Positions 45,421-54,777 of a stretch of DNA of 64,000 nt are shown in pieces. Source of the stretch: Opitutaceae bacterium. GTDB taxonomy: Bacteria; Verrucomicrobiota; Verrucomicrobiia; Opitutales; Opitutaceae. Each line of letters opens with the position of its first letter. Positions within the stretch are counted from its first letter, which is position 1. The DNA is taken from contig PLXS01000002.1 of NCBI GenBank assembly GCA_003151515.1, positions 62,001-126,000 of the forward strand, in the 5' to 3' direction. The notes under the pieces were generated by a model. It was not told the DNA's origin. It saw nothing but the letters and a program-made list of their open reading frames with translations, and did not search any database. A program made the position numbers and the translations under genes.

Positions 45421-47157
45421 TCAGAGTTCGTCAAACAGACCCAGGGCCGTCTTGTCGTGGAAATCGGCGGGCCCCTTTGGGGGGGTGACGATCCCAGCGC
45501 GGATTACAAAATCCCCAAATCGTTCGCCAGAAAGTCTTTCAGAGGCATAACGGCGCAGGAGCGGGCGAACAAGGGGGAGGATCTCCGCCGCGTCCACAGA
45601 CACCCGATAGAGGGTGTTCATGCGCGTTCCATTGAAGGCCGCCCCGAGGTACACGTTGTACTTGCCGGGCGCCTTGCCGACAAAGCCGATCTCGGCGAGA
45701 TAGGGGCGGCCGCAGCCGTTCGGGCAGCCGGTCATGCGGATCACGATGGCGTCTTCGCGCAGGCCCGCGGCCTCGATCTCGGCGTCGAGCTGGGTGACGA
45801 GCTCAGGCAGGTAGCGCTCGCTTTCGGCCAGGGCGAGCCCGCATGTGGGAAGCGCCACGCACGCCATCGAGTTGAGCCGGAGGCCCGTCGCGCCGCGCGC
45901 GGTGTCCAGAGAATGCTCGCGAAGGAGAGCCTCGATCCTCGGCCTGTCGGCGGATGCGACGCTAGCGACGATCAGGTGCTGGTTCGGTGTCAGCCGGAAA
46001 TCCCCCTTGTGGACCCTCGCGATCTCCCGGATGGCCGCCTTCGTCTCGCCCTTAACCCGGCCGTTCTCGATGAAGAGCGTGAAGTGGTGGTCGCCGTTCG
46101 GGCCCTCCGTCCATCCGTAGCGGTCTCCCGTGTCCGTGAACTCGAACCGGCGCGGGGACGCGAGCTCCCATCCGAGGCGCCGCTCAAGCTCCTCGCGTAT
46201 CCATACCGGGCCGCGGTCGGCGACGGTGTACTTGAAGCGGGCGTGCTTTCTCTCGGTGCGGTCGCCGTAGTCTCGCTGGATGGTCACGATCTTCTCGGCG
46301 ACGTCGACCACCTGGTCCGGCCGGCAGAAGCCGAGGACGTCCGCGAGGCGCGGGTAGGTTTCCACCTGGTTGTGGGTCATCCCCATTCCACCGCCCGCGG
46401 TCACGTCGAATCCGAGCAGCCTGCCGTCGTCGCCGGCGATCGCGATGAAGCCCAGGTCGTGCGCAAAGACGTCGACGTCGTTGCTCGGGGGGACGGCGAA
46501 GACGACCTTGAACTTCCTTGGGAGGTAGGTCTTGCCGTACAGCGGCTCCTCGTCCTCTTCGGGATCGGCCCCGGCCACCAGCCGGTCCTCGACCCAGAGC
46601 TCGTGGTACGCCCGCGTCTTCGGCAGCAGGCGCTCCGCCACGGCGCGCGCGATCGAGAGCATCTCGGCGTGCAGGTGCGAGAGGTGGGGGTTGGGGTTGC
46701 ACATCACGTTTCGGTTCACGTCTCCGCAGGCCGCCAGGGTGTCAAGGAGGGCCCTGTTCACCTCGCGGATCGCCGGGCGAAGCTTCCCCTTGAGGACGCC
46801 GTGGAGCTGGAACGACTGGCGGTTCGTGATCTTGAGCGTCCCGTTTGCGTGGGTGTCCGCGATCGCGTCCATGGCGAGCCACTGCGCGGGTGTGCACACG
46901 CCCCCGGGAACCCGGATGCGCGCCATGAAGATGTAGGCCTTCTCCCTCTTCTCCCGGCGCCGCTCCGCCCGCAGGTCGCGGTCGTCCTGGGCGTAGACGC
47001 CGTGGAACTTTGTCAGCTGGGCGCTCTCCTCCGTGATGGTGCCGGACGACTCGTCCTCGAGGTCGCGCAGGATGTTCCCGCGCAGGTAGCGGCTGTCCGC
47101 CTTTATCTGCTCGTTCTTGTGGAGCGGTCTCGGCGCAGCCGTCAGGGGGTCGCTCAT
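45421..47157 (-). CDS. cysI: Assimilatory sulfite reductase, hemoprotein (siroheme/4Fe-4S)
   Basis: 578 residues; six-electron reduction of sulfite to sulfide. The siroheme/cluster ligands are Cys433, Cys439 (CVALPTC), Cys478 and Cys482 (TGCPNGC), spaced as in CysI and NirA. Two ferredoxin-like half-domains and nitrite/sulfite reductase repeats are present. Its ATG overlaps the preceding sirB stop (ATGA), and it is last in the operon. No cysJ flavoprotein is here, so electrons may come from ferredoxin or a distant CysJ. Confidence 0.93.
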   Translation of the reverse strand: MSDPLTAAPRPLHKNEQIKADSRYLRGNILRDLEDESSGTITEESAQLTKFHGVYAQDDRDLRAERRREKREKAYIFMARIRVPGGVCTPAQWLAMDAIADTHANGTLKITNRQSFQLHGVLKGKLRPAIREVNRALLDTLAACGDVNRNVMCNPNPHLSHLHAEMLSIARAVAERLLPKTRAYHELWVEDRLVAGADPEEDEEPLYGKTYLPRKFKVVFAVPPSNDVDVFAHDLGFIAIAGDDGRLLGFDVTAGGGMGMTHNQVETYPRLADVLGFCRPDQVVDVAEKIVTIQRDYGDRTERKHARFKYTVADRGPVWIREELERRLGWELASPRRFEFTDTGDRYGWTEGPNGDHHFTLFIENGRVKGETKAAIREIARVHKGDFRLTPNQHLIVASVASADRPRIEALLREHSLDTARGATGLRLNSMACVALPTCGLALAESERYLPELVTQLDAEIEAAGLREDAIVIRMTGCPNGCGRPYLAEIGFVGKAPGKYNVYLGAAFNGTRMNTLYRVSVDAAEILPLVRPLLRRYASERLSGERFGDFVIRAGIVTPPKGPADFHDKTALGLFDEL

Positions 47158-47969
47158 GGGCCTGTCTCCACGCAAAGGGCCCGTTGCAGCGCCCGCGCCA
47201 GGAATTCGGCGGCCGCGGGATGCGCCCCGACGAGCCTGGCGAAGCGGCAGCGCAGCCGCGGCGAGTGCGCCTGCGCCTCGCGGGCGATCCGCGCGAGGTC
47301 CCCGCCGGGGCCGGCATGCCGGCCGGGCGACAGGAAGAGGGGCGCGATGACCACGTCGCCCGCGTTGAACCCGGGGTCGCGCAGCGCCTCGGCGAGGAGC
47401 GGCCGGTTGAACGAATAGCCTTCCCCCTCAGGCGACTCCATCGACGCGGCCAGGACCGGGCCGATCTCCGCTCCGAGCGCCGAGCGGACGGCGCCGGCCA
47501 CGCGGTCCCGGATCCGCGCCGGCGCGCGCGACGGCCCGCCGTGGTCGACCACGATGACAGACGGCCTTTGCAGCGCCGCCGCAGCCTCGCGCACGAGGTC
47601 CGACACGATCTCATCGAGCACGCAGCCCCCGTCCAGGCCGTCGGTGATGGCGCATTGGAACGGCCCGACCGATGCCTGCAGGGCGTCCAGGTCCGCCCGA
47701 AGGCTCGAGCCGATTGCGCCGCCCGGCGATATGAAGTAGGGAACGATCACGAACTGCGTCTCGCCGGCCGCCGCGTGGCCCCGCACCCACGGATCGAGGA
47801 TGCGCGCCGGCGCGCCGGCAAGCCCGCCCTGGGCAATCCTGTTGCTGTGCCTCCACGAAACGGCCTCGACCTCGACGCCCGCGATGGCGCCAGTCGCTGC
47901 GGCTGCGGCCCGCAGGGCCTCATGCGCGGCGGGCTCGAGCGAGCCGTTGTCCACCAGGGCAATTCTCAT
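47154..47969 (-). CDS. sirB: Sirohydrochlorin chelatase-like protein (CbiX/SirB)
   Basis: 271 residues with two CbiX-type halves: ALVDNGSLEPAAHEALR and, in the second half, VVDHGGPSRAPARIRDR plus VVIAPLFLSPGRHAGPGGDL. CbiX/SirB-type enzymes insert Fe2+ (siroheme) or Co2+ (cobalamin) into sirohydrochlorin. Position between cobA and cysI, with four-base overlaps at both ends, argues for iron insertion to make siroheme for CysI. A precorrin-2 dehydrogenase is not in the operon. Confidence 0.82.
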   Translation of the reverse strand: MRIALVDNGSLEPAAHEALRAAAAATGAIAGVEVEAVSWRHSNRIAQGGLAGAPARILDPWVRGHAAAGETQFVIVPYFISPGGAIGSSLRADLDALQASVGPFQCAITDGLDGGCVLDEIVSDLVREAAAALQRPSVIVVDHGGPSRAPARIRDRVAGAVRSALGAEIGPVLAASMESPEGEGYSFNRPLLAEALRDPGFNAGDVVIAPLFLSPGRHAGPGGDLARIAREAQAHSPRLRCRFARLVGAHPAAAEFLARALQRALCVETGP

Positions 47970-48739
47970 CGCGCAACCTCCGACAGGCGCGCCGGGTCGA
48001 ACCAGGCGAGCTTCTCGGAAAATGCGGCGACTTCGCCGATGATGACCATCGCCGGGGCCTCGACGCCCTTGGAGGCGGCGAGCGCGGCGATTGTCCCAAG
48101 CGTCCCCAGGACGGTGCGGTGGCCCTCGGTGGTGGCGGACTGCACAATGGCCGCCGGTGTGCCGGCGGCCAGCCCTGCCTGCTCCAGGCGCCGGGTTATC
48201 GTCGGAAGGTTTCTAACGCCCATGTAGATGCAGAGCGTTCCCTTGAGCTTGGCATAGTCCTCCCAGCGCACGGAGGTGCCGGGCTTCGAGGGATCCTCGT
48301 GGCCCGTGAGAAGAATGACCGAAGAGCTGTGGGCGCGATGGGTGAGGGGAATGCCCGCGTAGGCGGCGGCGGCCAGGGCCGACGTGACGCCCGGCACGAT
48401 CTCGTACGGTATCCCCGCGGCCCGCAGGGCCGTCGCCTCCTCGCCGCCGCGCCCGAAGATGAAAGGGTCCCCTCCCTTAAGGCGCACGACGGTCTTTCCC
48501 TCGAGCGCCAGGCGCACGAGCGTCTCCTCGATCTCCTCCTGGGGGTGGCAAAAGCCGCCCCCCTTCTTGCCCGCGAACACGAGTTCGCAGCGGGGTCCCG
48601 CGAGCTCGAGGGTCTCCCGGGAGACGAGGCTGTCGTAGACAATGGCATCGGCCTCGGCCAGCAGGCGCCGGCCCTTGACCGTCAGCAGATCCGGATCCCC
48701 CGGACCCGCACCCACAAGGTAGACCGTGCCGCAGGTCAT
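47966..48739 (-). CDS. cobA: Uroporphyrinogen-III C-methyltransferase (SUMT)
   Basis: 257 residues; SAM-dependent double methylation of uroporphyrinogen III to precorrin-2, entry to siroheme. Motifs: [52 protein letters not shown] and the VILLTGHE block. Length fits single-domain SUMT, not CysG. Start ATG 48739 overlaps the cysNC stop by four bases and its stop overlaps sirB by four. Confidence 0.93.
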   Translation of the reverse strand: MTCGTVYLVGAGPGDPDLLTVKGRRLLAEADAIVYDSLVSRETLELAGPRCELVFAGKKGGGFCHPQEEIEETLVRLALEGKTVVRLKGGDPFIFGRGGEEATALRAAGIPYEIVPGVTSALAAAAYAGIPLTHRAHSSSVILLTGHEDPSKPGTSVRWEDYAKLKGTLCIYMGVRNLPTITRRLEQAGLAAGTPAAIVQSATTEGHRTVLGTLGTIAALAASKGVEAPAMVIIGEVAAFSEKLAWFDPARLSEVAR

Positions 48740-50688
48740 ATGTTGGCTCCGGAGTCGGACTGGTCGTCGGGCAGGGAGAGATCGATGGCGAGCTTCGCCA
48801 GCCTTTCGATGGCTTCGTGGGCGGGCTCCCGGTCGGTCCTCACCTCGATGTCTGGGGCGAGCGGCGCCTCGTAGGGGGCGTCCACGCCCGTGAAATTGGG
48901 GATCCTCCCCTCCCGGGCCTTCTTGTAGAGCTGCTTCGGGTCGCGGCCCTCGCAGACGGACAGCGGGGCGTTCACGTAGACCTCGGCATAGGGCACGCCT
49001 CTCTCCTTCGCGCGCTCCGCCGCCATGGCGCGGTCCGCGCGGTAGGGCGAAATGAACGCGGCGATGACGACAACGCCCGCCTCCGCCAGGTGGATCGCAA
49101 GCTCGGTTGCGCGCCTGATGTTCTCGCTGCGGTCGTCGGGGGTGAACCCGAGGTTCTTGCTTAGGCCCGTGCGCAGGACGTCGCCGTCGAGGACCATGGC
49201 GAGCACGCCCGAGCCCAGGAGGCGCGCCTCGAGGCCCTTGGCGAGCGTCGACTTTCCCGCCCCCGAAAGCCCGGTCATCCACACGATGCACCCGCGGTGG
49301 CCCAGGATCGCGGCGCGGCTTGCCGCCGGGCCCTCGCTTGTGCCGGCCTGCTCCTCGACGAGCGCGTCGATAACGCCCCCGCCGCCGATGCGACGGTCGC
49401 GCATGAGCACGAAACGCCCCAGGGCCGGGATCCGCCCCGCGGCATCGAAGGCGATCGCCCTGCGGACCCGGAGGCGGACCTCGGCCACCTCGTGGACATT
49501 CACCTCGCCGCCCGTGCCCGATCCGCCCTCGAGCGTGACTGCGTCCAGCTTGCGATGAATGCCGATCACCCGCGCCTCGGCCCTCTGGGTGCCGATCCTC
49601 AGGGGGATGAGCTCCCCGATCCTCAGGGGTGTTTTGTGAATCCAGAAGACGCGCGCGGTGAAGATGCGACCCTCAACAGGCTTGTCGCCAGGGTCGGAGC
49701 CGATCTGCCCCCGCTCCACGAACAGCTCGTCCTCGAGCGTGACGGCGACCGAGCTCCCCGCGCCGACGGGCCCTTGCGCCCGGGCAGCCAACTCGGGCCA
49801 GGTCTCAATGGACTTGACGCGGCTGCGCTTGCCGCCCGGGACGAATTCCACGGGGTCCCCCACGGACACGCTTCCCGACTCCACGAGGCCGGCGACTATC
49901 CGGCGGGTGTCGAAGCGATAGACGTCCTGCACCACCATGCGCAGGGGGCCGCCGGTGGCCGGCGGGCTTGACCTGAATCCCCCGAGCGCCTCGAGGAGGG
50001 CGGGCCCGGTGTACCAGGGCATCCGCGCGCTTCGCCTGAGGAGCCCCTCCCCGAGCTTCGCCGATATCGGGACAAAGTGCGCGGGCTCCACGCCCAGCCT
50101 GGACAGGTATTCGCCGAGCTCGGCCCGGATCCCGTCGAACACCTCGCGCCGGTAGTCGACGAGGTCCATCTTGTTCACGGCGACCAGGATCTGGCGCAGG
50201 CCGAGAAGGGAGAGCAGGAAGCAGTGCCTGCGGCTCTGCTCGCGCAGGCCCTCCAGCGCGTCCACAAGGAGCACGGCGGCGTCGGCGCTCGCGGCGCCCG
50301 TGATCATGTTCTTAAGGAACTCCTTGTGGCCGGGCGCGTCGATTATCGTGAAGACCCGGCTGGCGGTGCGGAAGGGCACGCGGGTCGTGTCCATCGTGAT
50401 GTTCTGGGCCTGCTCCTCGAGGAGCGCGTCCAGGAGGAACGCGTACTCGAACTCCATGCCCTCGGCCTTGCACGCCGCCTCGATGCGCTCGGCCTTGCCC
50501 TCCTCGACGGAGTTCGTGTCGAAGAGGAGCCTGCCTATGAGCGTCGACTTGCCGTGGTCTACGTGCCCGACGACGACCAGGTCCAGGTGGTCCTGCGGGG
50601 CGGGCTTGGCGGGAGCGGCGGGCTGCGCCGCAGGCGCCGCCTGCGCCTCGGGGGCCGGCCGGGGGGTCGTGGGGGAAAGGGTGCTCAT
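48736..50688 (-). CDS. cysNC: Bifunctional sulfate adenylyltransferase subunit 1 / adenylylsulfate kinase
   Basis: 650-residue fusion. Residues 1-32 are a Pro/Ala-rich linker. The CysN GTPase has G1 GHVDHGKST (41-49), G3 DAPGH and G4 NKMD, followed by translation-factor-like beta domains (to about 460). The APS kinase begins with a second P-loop GLSGAGKST (about 475) and continues with [16 protein letters not shown] and [13 protein letters not shown]. With CysD it makes APS from sulfate and ATP; the CysC half makes PAPS, which CysH needs. It follows cysD by seven bases. Confidence 0.95.
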   Translation of the reverse strand: MSTLSPTTPRPAPEAQAAPAAQPAAPAKPAPQDHLDLVVVGHVDHGKSTLIGRLLFDTNSVEEGKAERIEAACKAEGMEFEYAFLLDALLEEQAQNITMDTTRVPFRTASRVFTIIDAPGHKEFLKNMITGAASADAAVLLVDALEGLREQSRRHCFLLSLLGLRQILVAVNKMDLVDYRREVFDGIRAELGEYLSRLGVEPAHFVPISAKLGEGLLRRSARMPWYTGPALLEALGGFRSSPPATGGPLRMVVQDVYRFDTRRIVAGLVESGSVSVGDPVEFVPGGKRSRVKSIETWPELAARAQGPVGAGSSVAVTLEDELFVERGQIGSDPGDKPVEGRIFTARVFWIHKTPLRIGELIPLRIGTQRAEARVIGIHRKLDAVTLEGGSGTGGEVNVHEVAEVRLRVRRAIAFDAAGRIPALGRFVLMRDRRIGGGGVIDALVEEQAGTSEGPAASRAAILGHRGCIVWMTGLSGAGKSTLAKGLEARLLGSGVLAMVLDGDVLRTGLSKNLGFTPDDRSENIRRATELAIHLAEAGVVVIAAFISPYRADRAMAAERAKERGVPYAEVYVNAPLSVCEGRDPKQLYKKAREGRIPNFTGVDAPYEAPLAPDIEVRTDREPAHEAIERLAKLAIDLSLPDDQSDSGANI

Positions 50689-50695
50689 CGGTGAT

Positions 50696-51499
50696 TCACA
50701 TGAAGCCCTTCGCTCGGAGCTTCTGCATGGCGTTCCTCTCGTGGTGGTCCTGGGCCCTTCCGGACCGCTCGGAGACCCTCGTCACCTTGAGCTCCTCGAT
50801 GATGTCGCTTATCGACATTGCGTTGCTGCGGACCGGCTTGGTGATCGGCATGCACCCGAGCGAGCGGTACCGCATGCCGCCGCGCGAGAAGTACATCCCC
50901 GGTAGCGGCACCTTCGCGCGCTCGAGGTAGCGCCAGATGTCTATCTCGGTCCAGTCGAGCAGGGGCTGCACGCGGACGTGCTCGCCCGGTCCCGACTCCG
51001 TCGTGAAATGGTTCCAGAACTCGGGCGGCTGGTCCTTGTAGTCCCACTCGAAGTCGGCGTTGCGCGGCGAGAAGTAGCGCTCCTTGGCCCGCGTCGCGTC
51101 TTCGTCGCGGCGGATGCCGGTTATCAAAGCGTCGAAACCGTAGTTCGAGAGGCACTGCTGGAGGGCGACCGTCTTTAGCTCATGGGTAACCGTCACGGGG
51201 TCGGTTGTCTCGTAGCCGATGCCCCGGTTGCGCGCCTCCACGTTAACCCAGACCTTCAGGTCAAAGCCGTAGTGCTCCTTCGCCCACGAGCGAAACTCTA
51301 TCATCTCGGGGAATTCGTAGGTCGTGTCGATGTGGACCACCGGGAACGGTATGTGTCCGCAGAACGCCTTCTTCGCCAGCCAGACGAGCACGTTCGAGTC
51401 CTTGCCCATGGACCAGAGCATCGCCGGCTTCTCAAAGCCGTGGAACGCCTCGCGCAGGAGGTAGATGCTCTGGGATTCCAGCTCGTCCAGGTGTCTCAT
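50696..51499 (-). CDS. cysD: Sulfate adenylyltransferase subunit 2
   Basis: 267 residues, ATP pyrophosphatase fold; the PP-motif is [16 protein letters not shown], with [11 protein letters not shown] and [17 protein letters not shown] downstream, and a typical CysD C-terminus ([21 protein letters not shown], seen here as shorter blocks). Partner of CysN. ATG 51499 gives the normal N-terminus [19 protein letters not shown]. It lies 14 bases after cysH. Confidence 0.95.
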   Translation of the reverse strand: MRHLDELESQSIYLLREAFHGFEKPAMLWSMGKDSNVLVWLAKKAFCGHIPFPVVHIDTTYEFPEMIEFRSWAKEHYGFDLKVWVNVEARNRGIGYETTDPVTVTHELKTVALQQCLSNYGFDALITGIRRDEDATRAKERYFSPRNADFEWDYKDQPPEFWNHFTTESGPGEHVRVQPLLDWTEIDIWRYLERAKVPLPGMYFSRGGMRYRSLGCMPITKPVRSNAMSISDIIEELKVTRVSERSGRAQDHHERNAMQKLRAKGFM

Positions 51500-51513
51500 T
51501 TGGGGGTGATCGG

Positions 51514-52242
51514 TCAGATGTCCGCGCCCGGGTCCGCCTCGTGCAGGCCGCACTCGCGCTTGATCCCGAAGAACCGCGTCTGCTCGGGGCTCATGTCCGC
51601 CGCCAGGGGGCGCGTGGTGTGCACGTCGCCTATCGAGATGTAGCCCTTCTCCCAGAGCGGGTGGTAGGGCAGGCCGTTTCCCGTAAGGTACCGGTGCACA
51701 TCGCGGTCCGTCCAGTCCACGATGGGCAGCACCTTCGCCCGGCCGTCCTGCATCCCGAAGACGGGCAACCTCTCGCGCGTGCTCGACTGCGCGCGGCGCA
51801 GGCCCGCCACCCAGGCCCTCGCGCCCAGCTCGGCAAGCGCCCGCTGCATGGGCTCGACCTTCACGATGCGGTTGTAGGCGGCGATCCCCTCGGCCCCCTT
51901 CTCCCAGAGCCTGCCGTGGCGCGCCTCGATCCACGCCGGCGACTCGGTGGCGCGGTAAACCCGGAGGTTGAGGCGCAGGCGCTTGGTCAGCTCGTCCGCG
52001 AAGCGGTATGTCTCCGGGAAGAGGTAGCCCGTGTCGACGAACACGACCGGGATGGACGGCGCAAGGCGCGTGGCCATGTGGAGCATCACGGCCGACTGGG
52101 CGCCGAAGCTCGTGCTCAAGACGAGCGAGCTACCGAACAGGTCCAGGGCCCAGACAAAGCGTTCCTGCGCCGAGGCCTTAGACAGATTCCTGTCCGCCGC
52201 GGCCGGATCAACCGCGGTGGTCACAATTTCCGCAGTCGCCAT
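51514..52242 (-). CDS. cysH: Phosphoadenylyl-sulfate (PAPS) reductase
   Basis: 242-residue thiol-dependent reductase making sulfite from PAPS. PP-loop [52 protein letters not shown]; catalytic Cys231 in KRECGLHEA. It lacks the CC...CC iron-sulfur ligands of APS reductases, so it is the PAPS form, matching the CysC kinase half encoded downstream. First gene of the operon. ATG 52242 is only three bases past the stop of a cysteine-cluster small ORF, and no Shine-Dalgarno precedes it, so reinitiation from that ORF is likely. Confidence 0.92.
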   Translation of the reverse strand: MATAEIVTTAVDPAAADRNLSKASAQERFVWALDLFGSSLVLSTSFGAQSAVMLHMATRLAPSIPVVFVDTGYLFPETYRFADELTKRLRLNLRVYRATESPAWIEARHGRLWEKGAEGIAAYNRIVKVEPMQRALAELGARAWVAGLRRAQSSTRERLPVFGMQDGRAKVLPIVDWTDRDVHRYLTGNGLPYHPLWEKGYISIGDVHTTRPLAADMSPEQTRFFGIKRECGLHEADPGADI

Positions 52243-52245
52243 CTT

Positions 52246-52344
52246 CTAATTGGGGCAGCAGCAGGCGCACGTTTCACACGCGGTTGTCGCCCTTGCCGTT
52301 GCGGAAGCCACTTTCATCGAGGTAGGGGGACCATTCTGCATCAT
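52246..52344 (-). CDS. Cysteine-rich leader peptide ORF upstream of cysH
   Basis: A 32-codon ORF on the same strand as the sulfate operon, ending TAG three bases before the cysH ATG. Its last residues are ACETCACCCPN: five Cys codons (TGT, TGC and a TGC-TGC-TGC run) in the final ten sense codons. Possible starts are ATG 52344, 52341 (after GGGCGGG) or 52317. By analogy with amino-acid leader peptides, and with polycysteine leader ORFs reported in mycobacteria, it fits a cysteine sensor for the cys operon. The direction of control is unknown. It could instead be a short thiol or metal-binding peptide. Confidence 0.6.
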   Translation of the reverse strand: MMQNGPPTSMKVASATARATTACETCACCCPN

Positions 52345-52479
52345 CCCGCCCGCTTTTACAAGCCCGGCACCCGGGATTCGTGTCATAGGGCAGTCACTAA
52401 AAGCGGCAGGGGCCCCCAAAGCCCGCATTTAATTGCCCCGGGGCGGGTCTTTTGGTCGGCTTCCTGCCGGGGACACACG

Positions 52480-53034
52480 ATGACAACCTATGTTTCCATG
52501 ATCCGCGGCATCAACGTCGGCGGTCACGGGGTGGTGAAGATGGACCGCCTGGTCGGGCTCTACGAGGACCTGGGCCTCGAGCAGCCGCGCTCCTACCTGC
52601 AGAGCGGCAACGTCGTCTTCGGCTCCAGGCGGGCGCCGGGATTCGACCACGCGGGCGCGATCGAGCGACGGATCAAGAGCGAGTGCGGCCTTGACGTTGC
52701 CGTCGCGGTCCTGACGGCGCGCGAGATGGCGCGGGCGTTGGAGGCGAACCCCATCGCCCGCCGGCCCGGCGTCGACCCCCGGTTCCTGCACGCGACCTTC
52801 GTCATGGGCCGCGAGGGCCCGCTCTCCCTCGAGGGAGCCCCGCTTCCCCTCCTGCCCGGCGAGGACGCGGTCCTCGTCGGCCGCGTGGTGTACCTGTATT
52901 GCCCGAATGGTTACGGAGTGTCCAAGATAAACAACACCTTCTTCGAGCGCAGGCTGCGCGCGCGGGCGACGACGCGCAACTGGAACACGGTGACGGCGCT
53001 GGAGAGGATGGCGCGGGGGGAGCCCCCGGCGTGA
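52480..53034 (+). CDS. DUF1697-family protein
   Basis: 184 residues. N-terminal YVSMIRGINVGGHGVVKMDRL, central SYLQSGNVVF, and C-terminal TTRNWNTVTALERM match DUF1697, an uncharacterised, widely distributed small-protein family. It is divergent from the cys operon (leader 52344) with 135 bases between. The stop overlaps the next gene's GTG by four bases, so the pair is co-translated. Confidence 0.85.
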   Translation: MTTYVSMIRGINVGGHGVVKMDRLVGLYEDLGLEQPRSYLQSGNVVFGSRRAPGFDHAGAIERRIKSECGLDVAVAVLTAREMARALEANPIARRPGVDPRFLHATFVMGREGPLSLEGAPLPLLPGEDAVLVGRVVYLYCPNGYGVSKINNTFFERRLRARATTRNWNTVTALERMARGEPPA

Positions 53035-53435
53035 GGCGCGAGATCGCATGCGTCTCGCTCCTGGTGCGGGACTACGACGAGGCGATCGGCTTCTACACCG
53101 GGGCGCTCGGCTTCCGCGTCGCCGAGGATGCGCCGAGGGGCCATGGCGGCAGATGGGTCGTCCTCGCGCCCCCGGGGCCGGGCGGGTGCCACCTGCTGCT
53201 CGCCAAGGCCAAGAACGCGCAGGAGGCCGCGGCGGTCGGCCGCCAGGCGGGGGGCCGCGTGTTCCTGTTCCTGCACACCGACGACTTCGAAAGGGACCAC
53301 CGGGAGATGATCTCGCGGGGGGTGAGGTTCAACGAGGACCCGCGCCGCGAGGAATACGGCACGGTCGCGGTCTTCGAGGACCTCTACGGAAACACGTGGG
53401 ACCTGATCATGCCCACGGGCCCCGCGACGGGCTGA
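53031..53435 (+). CDS. VOC-superfamily (glyoxalase/dioxygenase-like) protein
   Basis: 134 residues from GTG 53031, overlapping the DUF1697 stop (GTGA). Paired beta-alpha-beta-beta-beta modules: REIACVSLLVRDYDEAIGFYTGALGFRVAEDA and, near the end, RREEYGTVAVFEDLYGNTWDLI with the metal-ligand Glu. Small VOC proteins include glyoxalase I, fosfomycin resistance and extradiol enzymes; the substrate is unassigned. Confidence 0.85.
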   Translation: MRREIACVSLLVRDYDEAIGFYTGALGFRVAEDAPRGHGGRWVVLAPPGPGGCHLLLAKAKNAQEAAAVGRQAGGRVFLFLHTDDFERDHREMISRGVRFNEDPRREEYGTVAVFEDLYGNTWDLIMPTGPATG

Positions 53436-53553
53436 GGCCCCGGCCACCGGAGCCGGAAAAGAAGGACCGCGCTTGCCCCCGGCCGCCAACGAGCTTTGCT
53501 ACTGGCGAACCCCGGGCGCCGTGCCCGCCGCCCGATGAAATCCCCCATCCGCC

Positions 53554-54699
53554 ATGACCAAGCATGCACCCCGAAGCCATGAACCTGTCCACTCCCGCCG
53601 CACGTTCGTCAGGAACATGGCGCTCGGCGCTGCACTCGTCGGGGGCGGCGCCGCGCGGGCCCTCGCAGCGGAGCTCGCGGAGGCCACCAAGGGCGGCGAG
53701 AGAAAGCTCGGGGTCGCCCTCATGGGCCTCGGCCTCTACTCGCGCGGCCAGCTAGGGCCGGGGCTTCGCCTGACGAAGACCTGCAGGCTGGCCGGCGTGA
53801 TCACGGGCTCGCGTGAGAAGGGGGAGGCGTGGAGCCGCGAGTACGGTTTTCCGGAGAAGAACATCTGGAACTACGACCGAATCCATGAGATCGCCGGCAA
53901 CCCCGACATCGACATCATCTATGTCGTCACGCCCAACGGGCTGCACGCGGAGCATACGATCAGGTCGGCCGGGGCGGGCAAGCACGTGATCTGCGAGAAG
54001 CCGATGGCGAACAGCGTCTCCGACTGCGACGCGATGATCGCGGCGTGCGCCAAGGCGAACGTCATGCTTTCGATCGGCTACCGCCTGGCGTTCGACCCGC
54101 ACCACATCGAGCTCGACCGCGCCGCGCGGGAGAAGGACTTCGGCGCCCTCACGAGGCTCTCGGGCGAGGACAGCTGGAGGTTCACGACAAGGGCCTGGCG
54201 CATCGAGAAGGCGCTCTCGGGGGGCGGCCCGCTCATGGATGTCGGCATCTACGTCATCCAGGCGGCCTGCCGCGCTGCCATGGCCCAGCCGGTCGCGATA
54301 ACGGCGCGCGAGCTTCCCAAGACGAGGCCCGAGCTCTTCAACGAGGTCGAGGAGGCGATCGAGTGGACGATGGAGTTCCCCGGGGGCGTGGCCTGCAGGG
54401 GCTCCTCGAGCTACTCAAGGAACAACAACTTCTTCCTGGCCGAGGGAGACAAGGGCTGGATCAGGATCGAGCCGGCCTTCGGCTACGGAGGGCTCGAGGT
54501 CACGACCTCGCGCGGGCCACTGTCCATCCCCCCCGTGCCCCAGCAGTCGCTGCAGATGGACGACTTCGCCTCGTGCATCCTGACAGGCCGCCAGACCCCC
54601 GTGCCCGGCTCCATGGGCCGGGACCACATGGCGATCATTGAGGCCATCTACCGCTCCGCGGCCGATGGAGGGCGCCGGGTCCTGGTGCAGCGCGCCTGA
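53554..54699 (+). CDS. Tat-exported Gfo/Idh/MocA-family oxidoreductase
   Basis: 381 residues. The N-terminus has a Tat motif (SRRTFVRNMALGAALVGGGA), so the folded, NAD(P)-loaded enzyme would reach the periplasm, as in Zymomonas glucose-fructose oxidoreductase. Rossmann half: LGVALMGLGLYSRGQL, YVVTPNGLHAEHT, CEKPMANS with catalytic Lys. C-terminal half: GGGPLMDVGIYVIQAACRAA and GRDHMAIIEAIYRS. It probably oxidises a sugar or polyol. An exported glycosidase gene lies 79 bases downstream. Confidence 0.85.
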   Translation: MTKHAPRSHEPVHSRRTFVRNMALGAALVGGGAARALAAELAEATKGGERKLGVALMGLGLYSRGQLGPGLRLTKTCRLAGVITGSREKGEAWSREYGFPEKNIWNYDRIHEIAGNPDIDIIYVVTPNGLHAEHTIRSAGAGKHVICEKPMANSVSDCDAMIAACAKANVMLSIGYRLAFDPHHIELDRAAREKDFGALTRLSGEDSWRFTTRAWRIEKALSGGGPLMDVGIYVIQAACRAAMAQPVAITARELPKTRPELFNEVEEAIEWTMEFPGGVACRGSSSYSRNNNFFLAEGDKGWIRIEPAFGYGGLEVTTSRGPLSIPPVPQQSLQMDDFASCILTGRQTPVPGSMGRDHMAIIEAIYRSAADGGRRVLVQRA

Positions 54700-54777
54700 T
54701 CGGGACGCCGGCGGGCGGGGGCGCAACCGCAGGCCGGTCGGTCGCGTTAGGGCTTCTACAATCCGGCGACGCATCCT

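Noticed and set aside
45138..45434. 98-codon minus-strand ORF past the end of cysI
   Set aside because: It overlaps a gene end and the strong terminator; AT-rich and without family resemblance.
47184..48227. Long plus-strand frame over sirB/cobA
   Set aside because: Antisense to four-base-overlapped operon genes; no domain.
51541..53034. 497-codon plus-strand frame through cysH into DUF1697
   Set aside because: Only the part after 52480 is the real DUF1697; the rest is antisense to cysH and the leader ORF.
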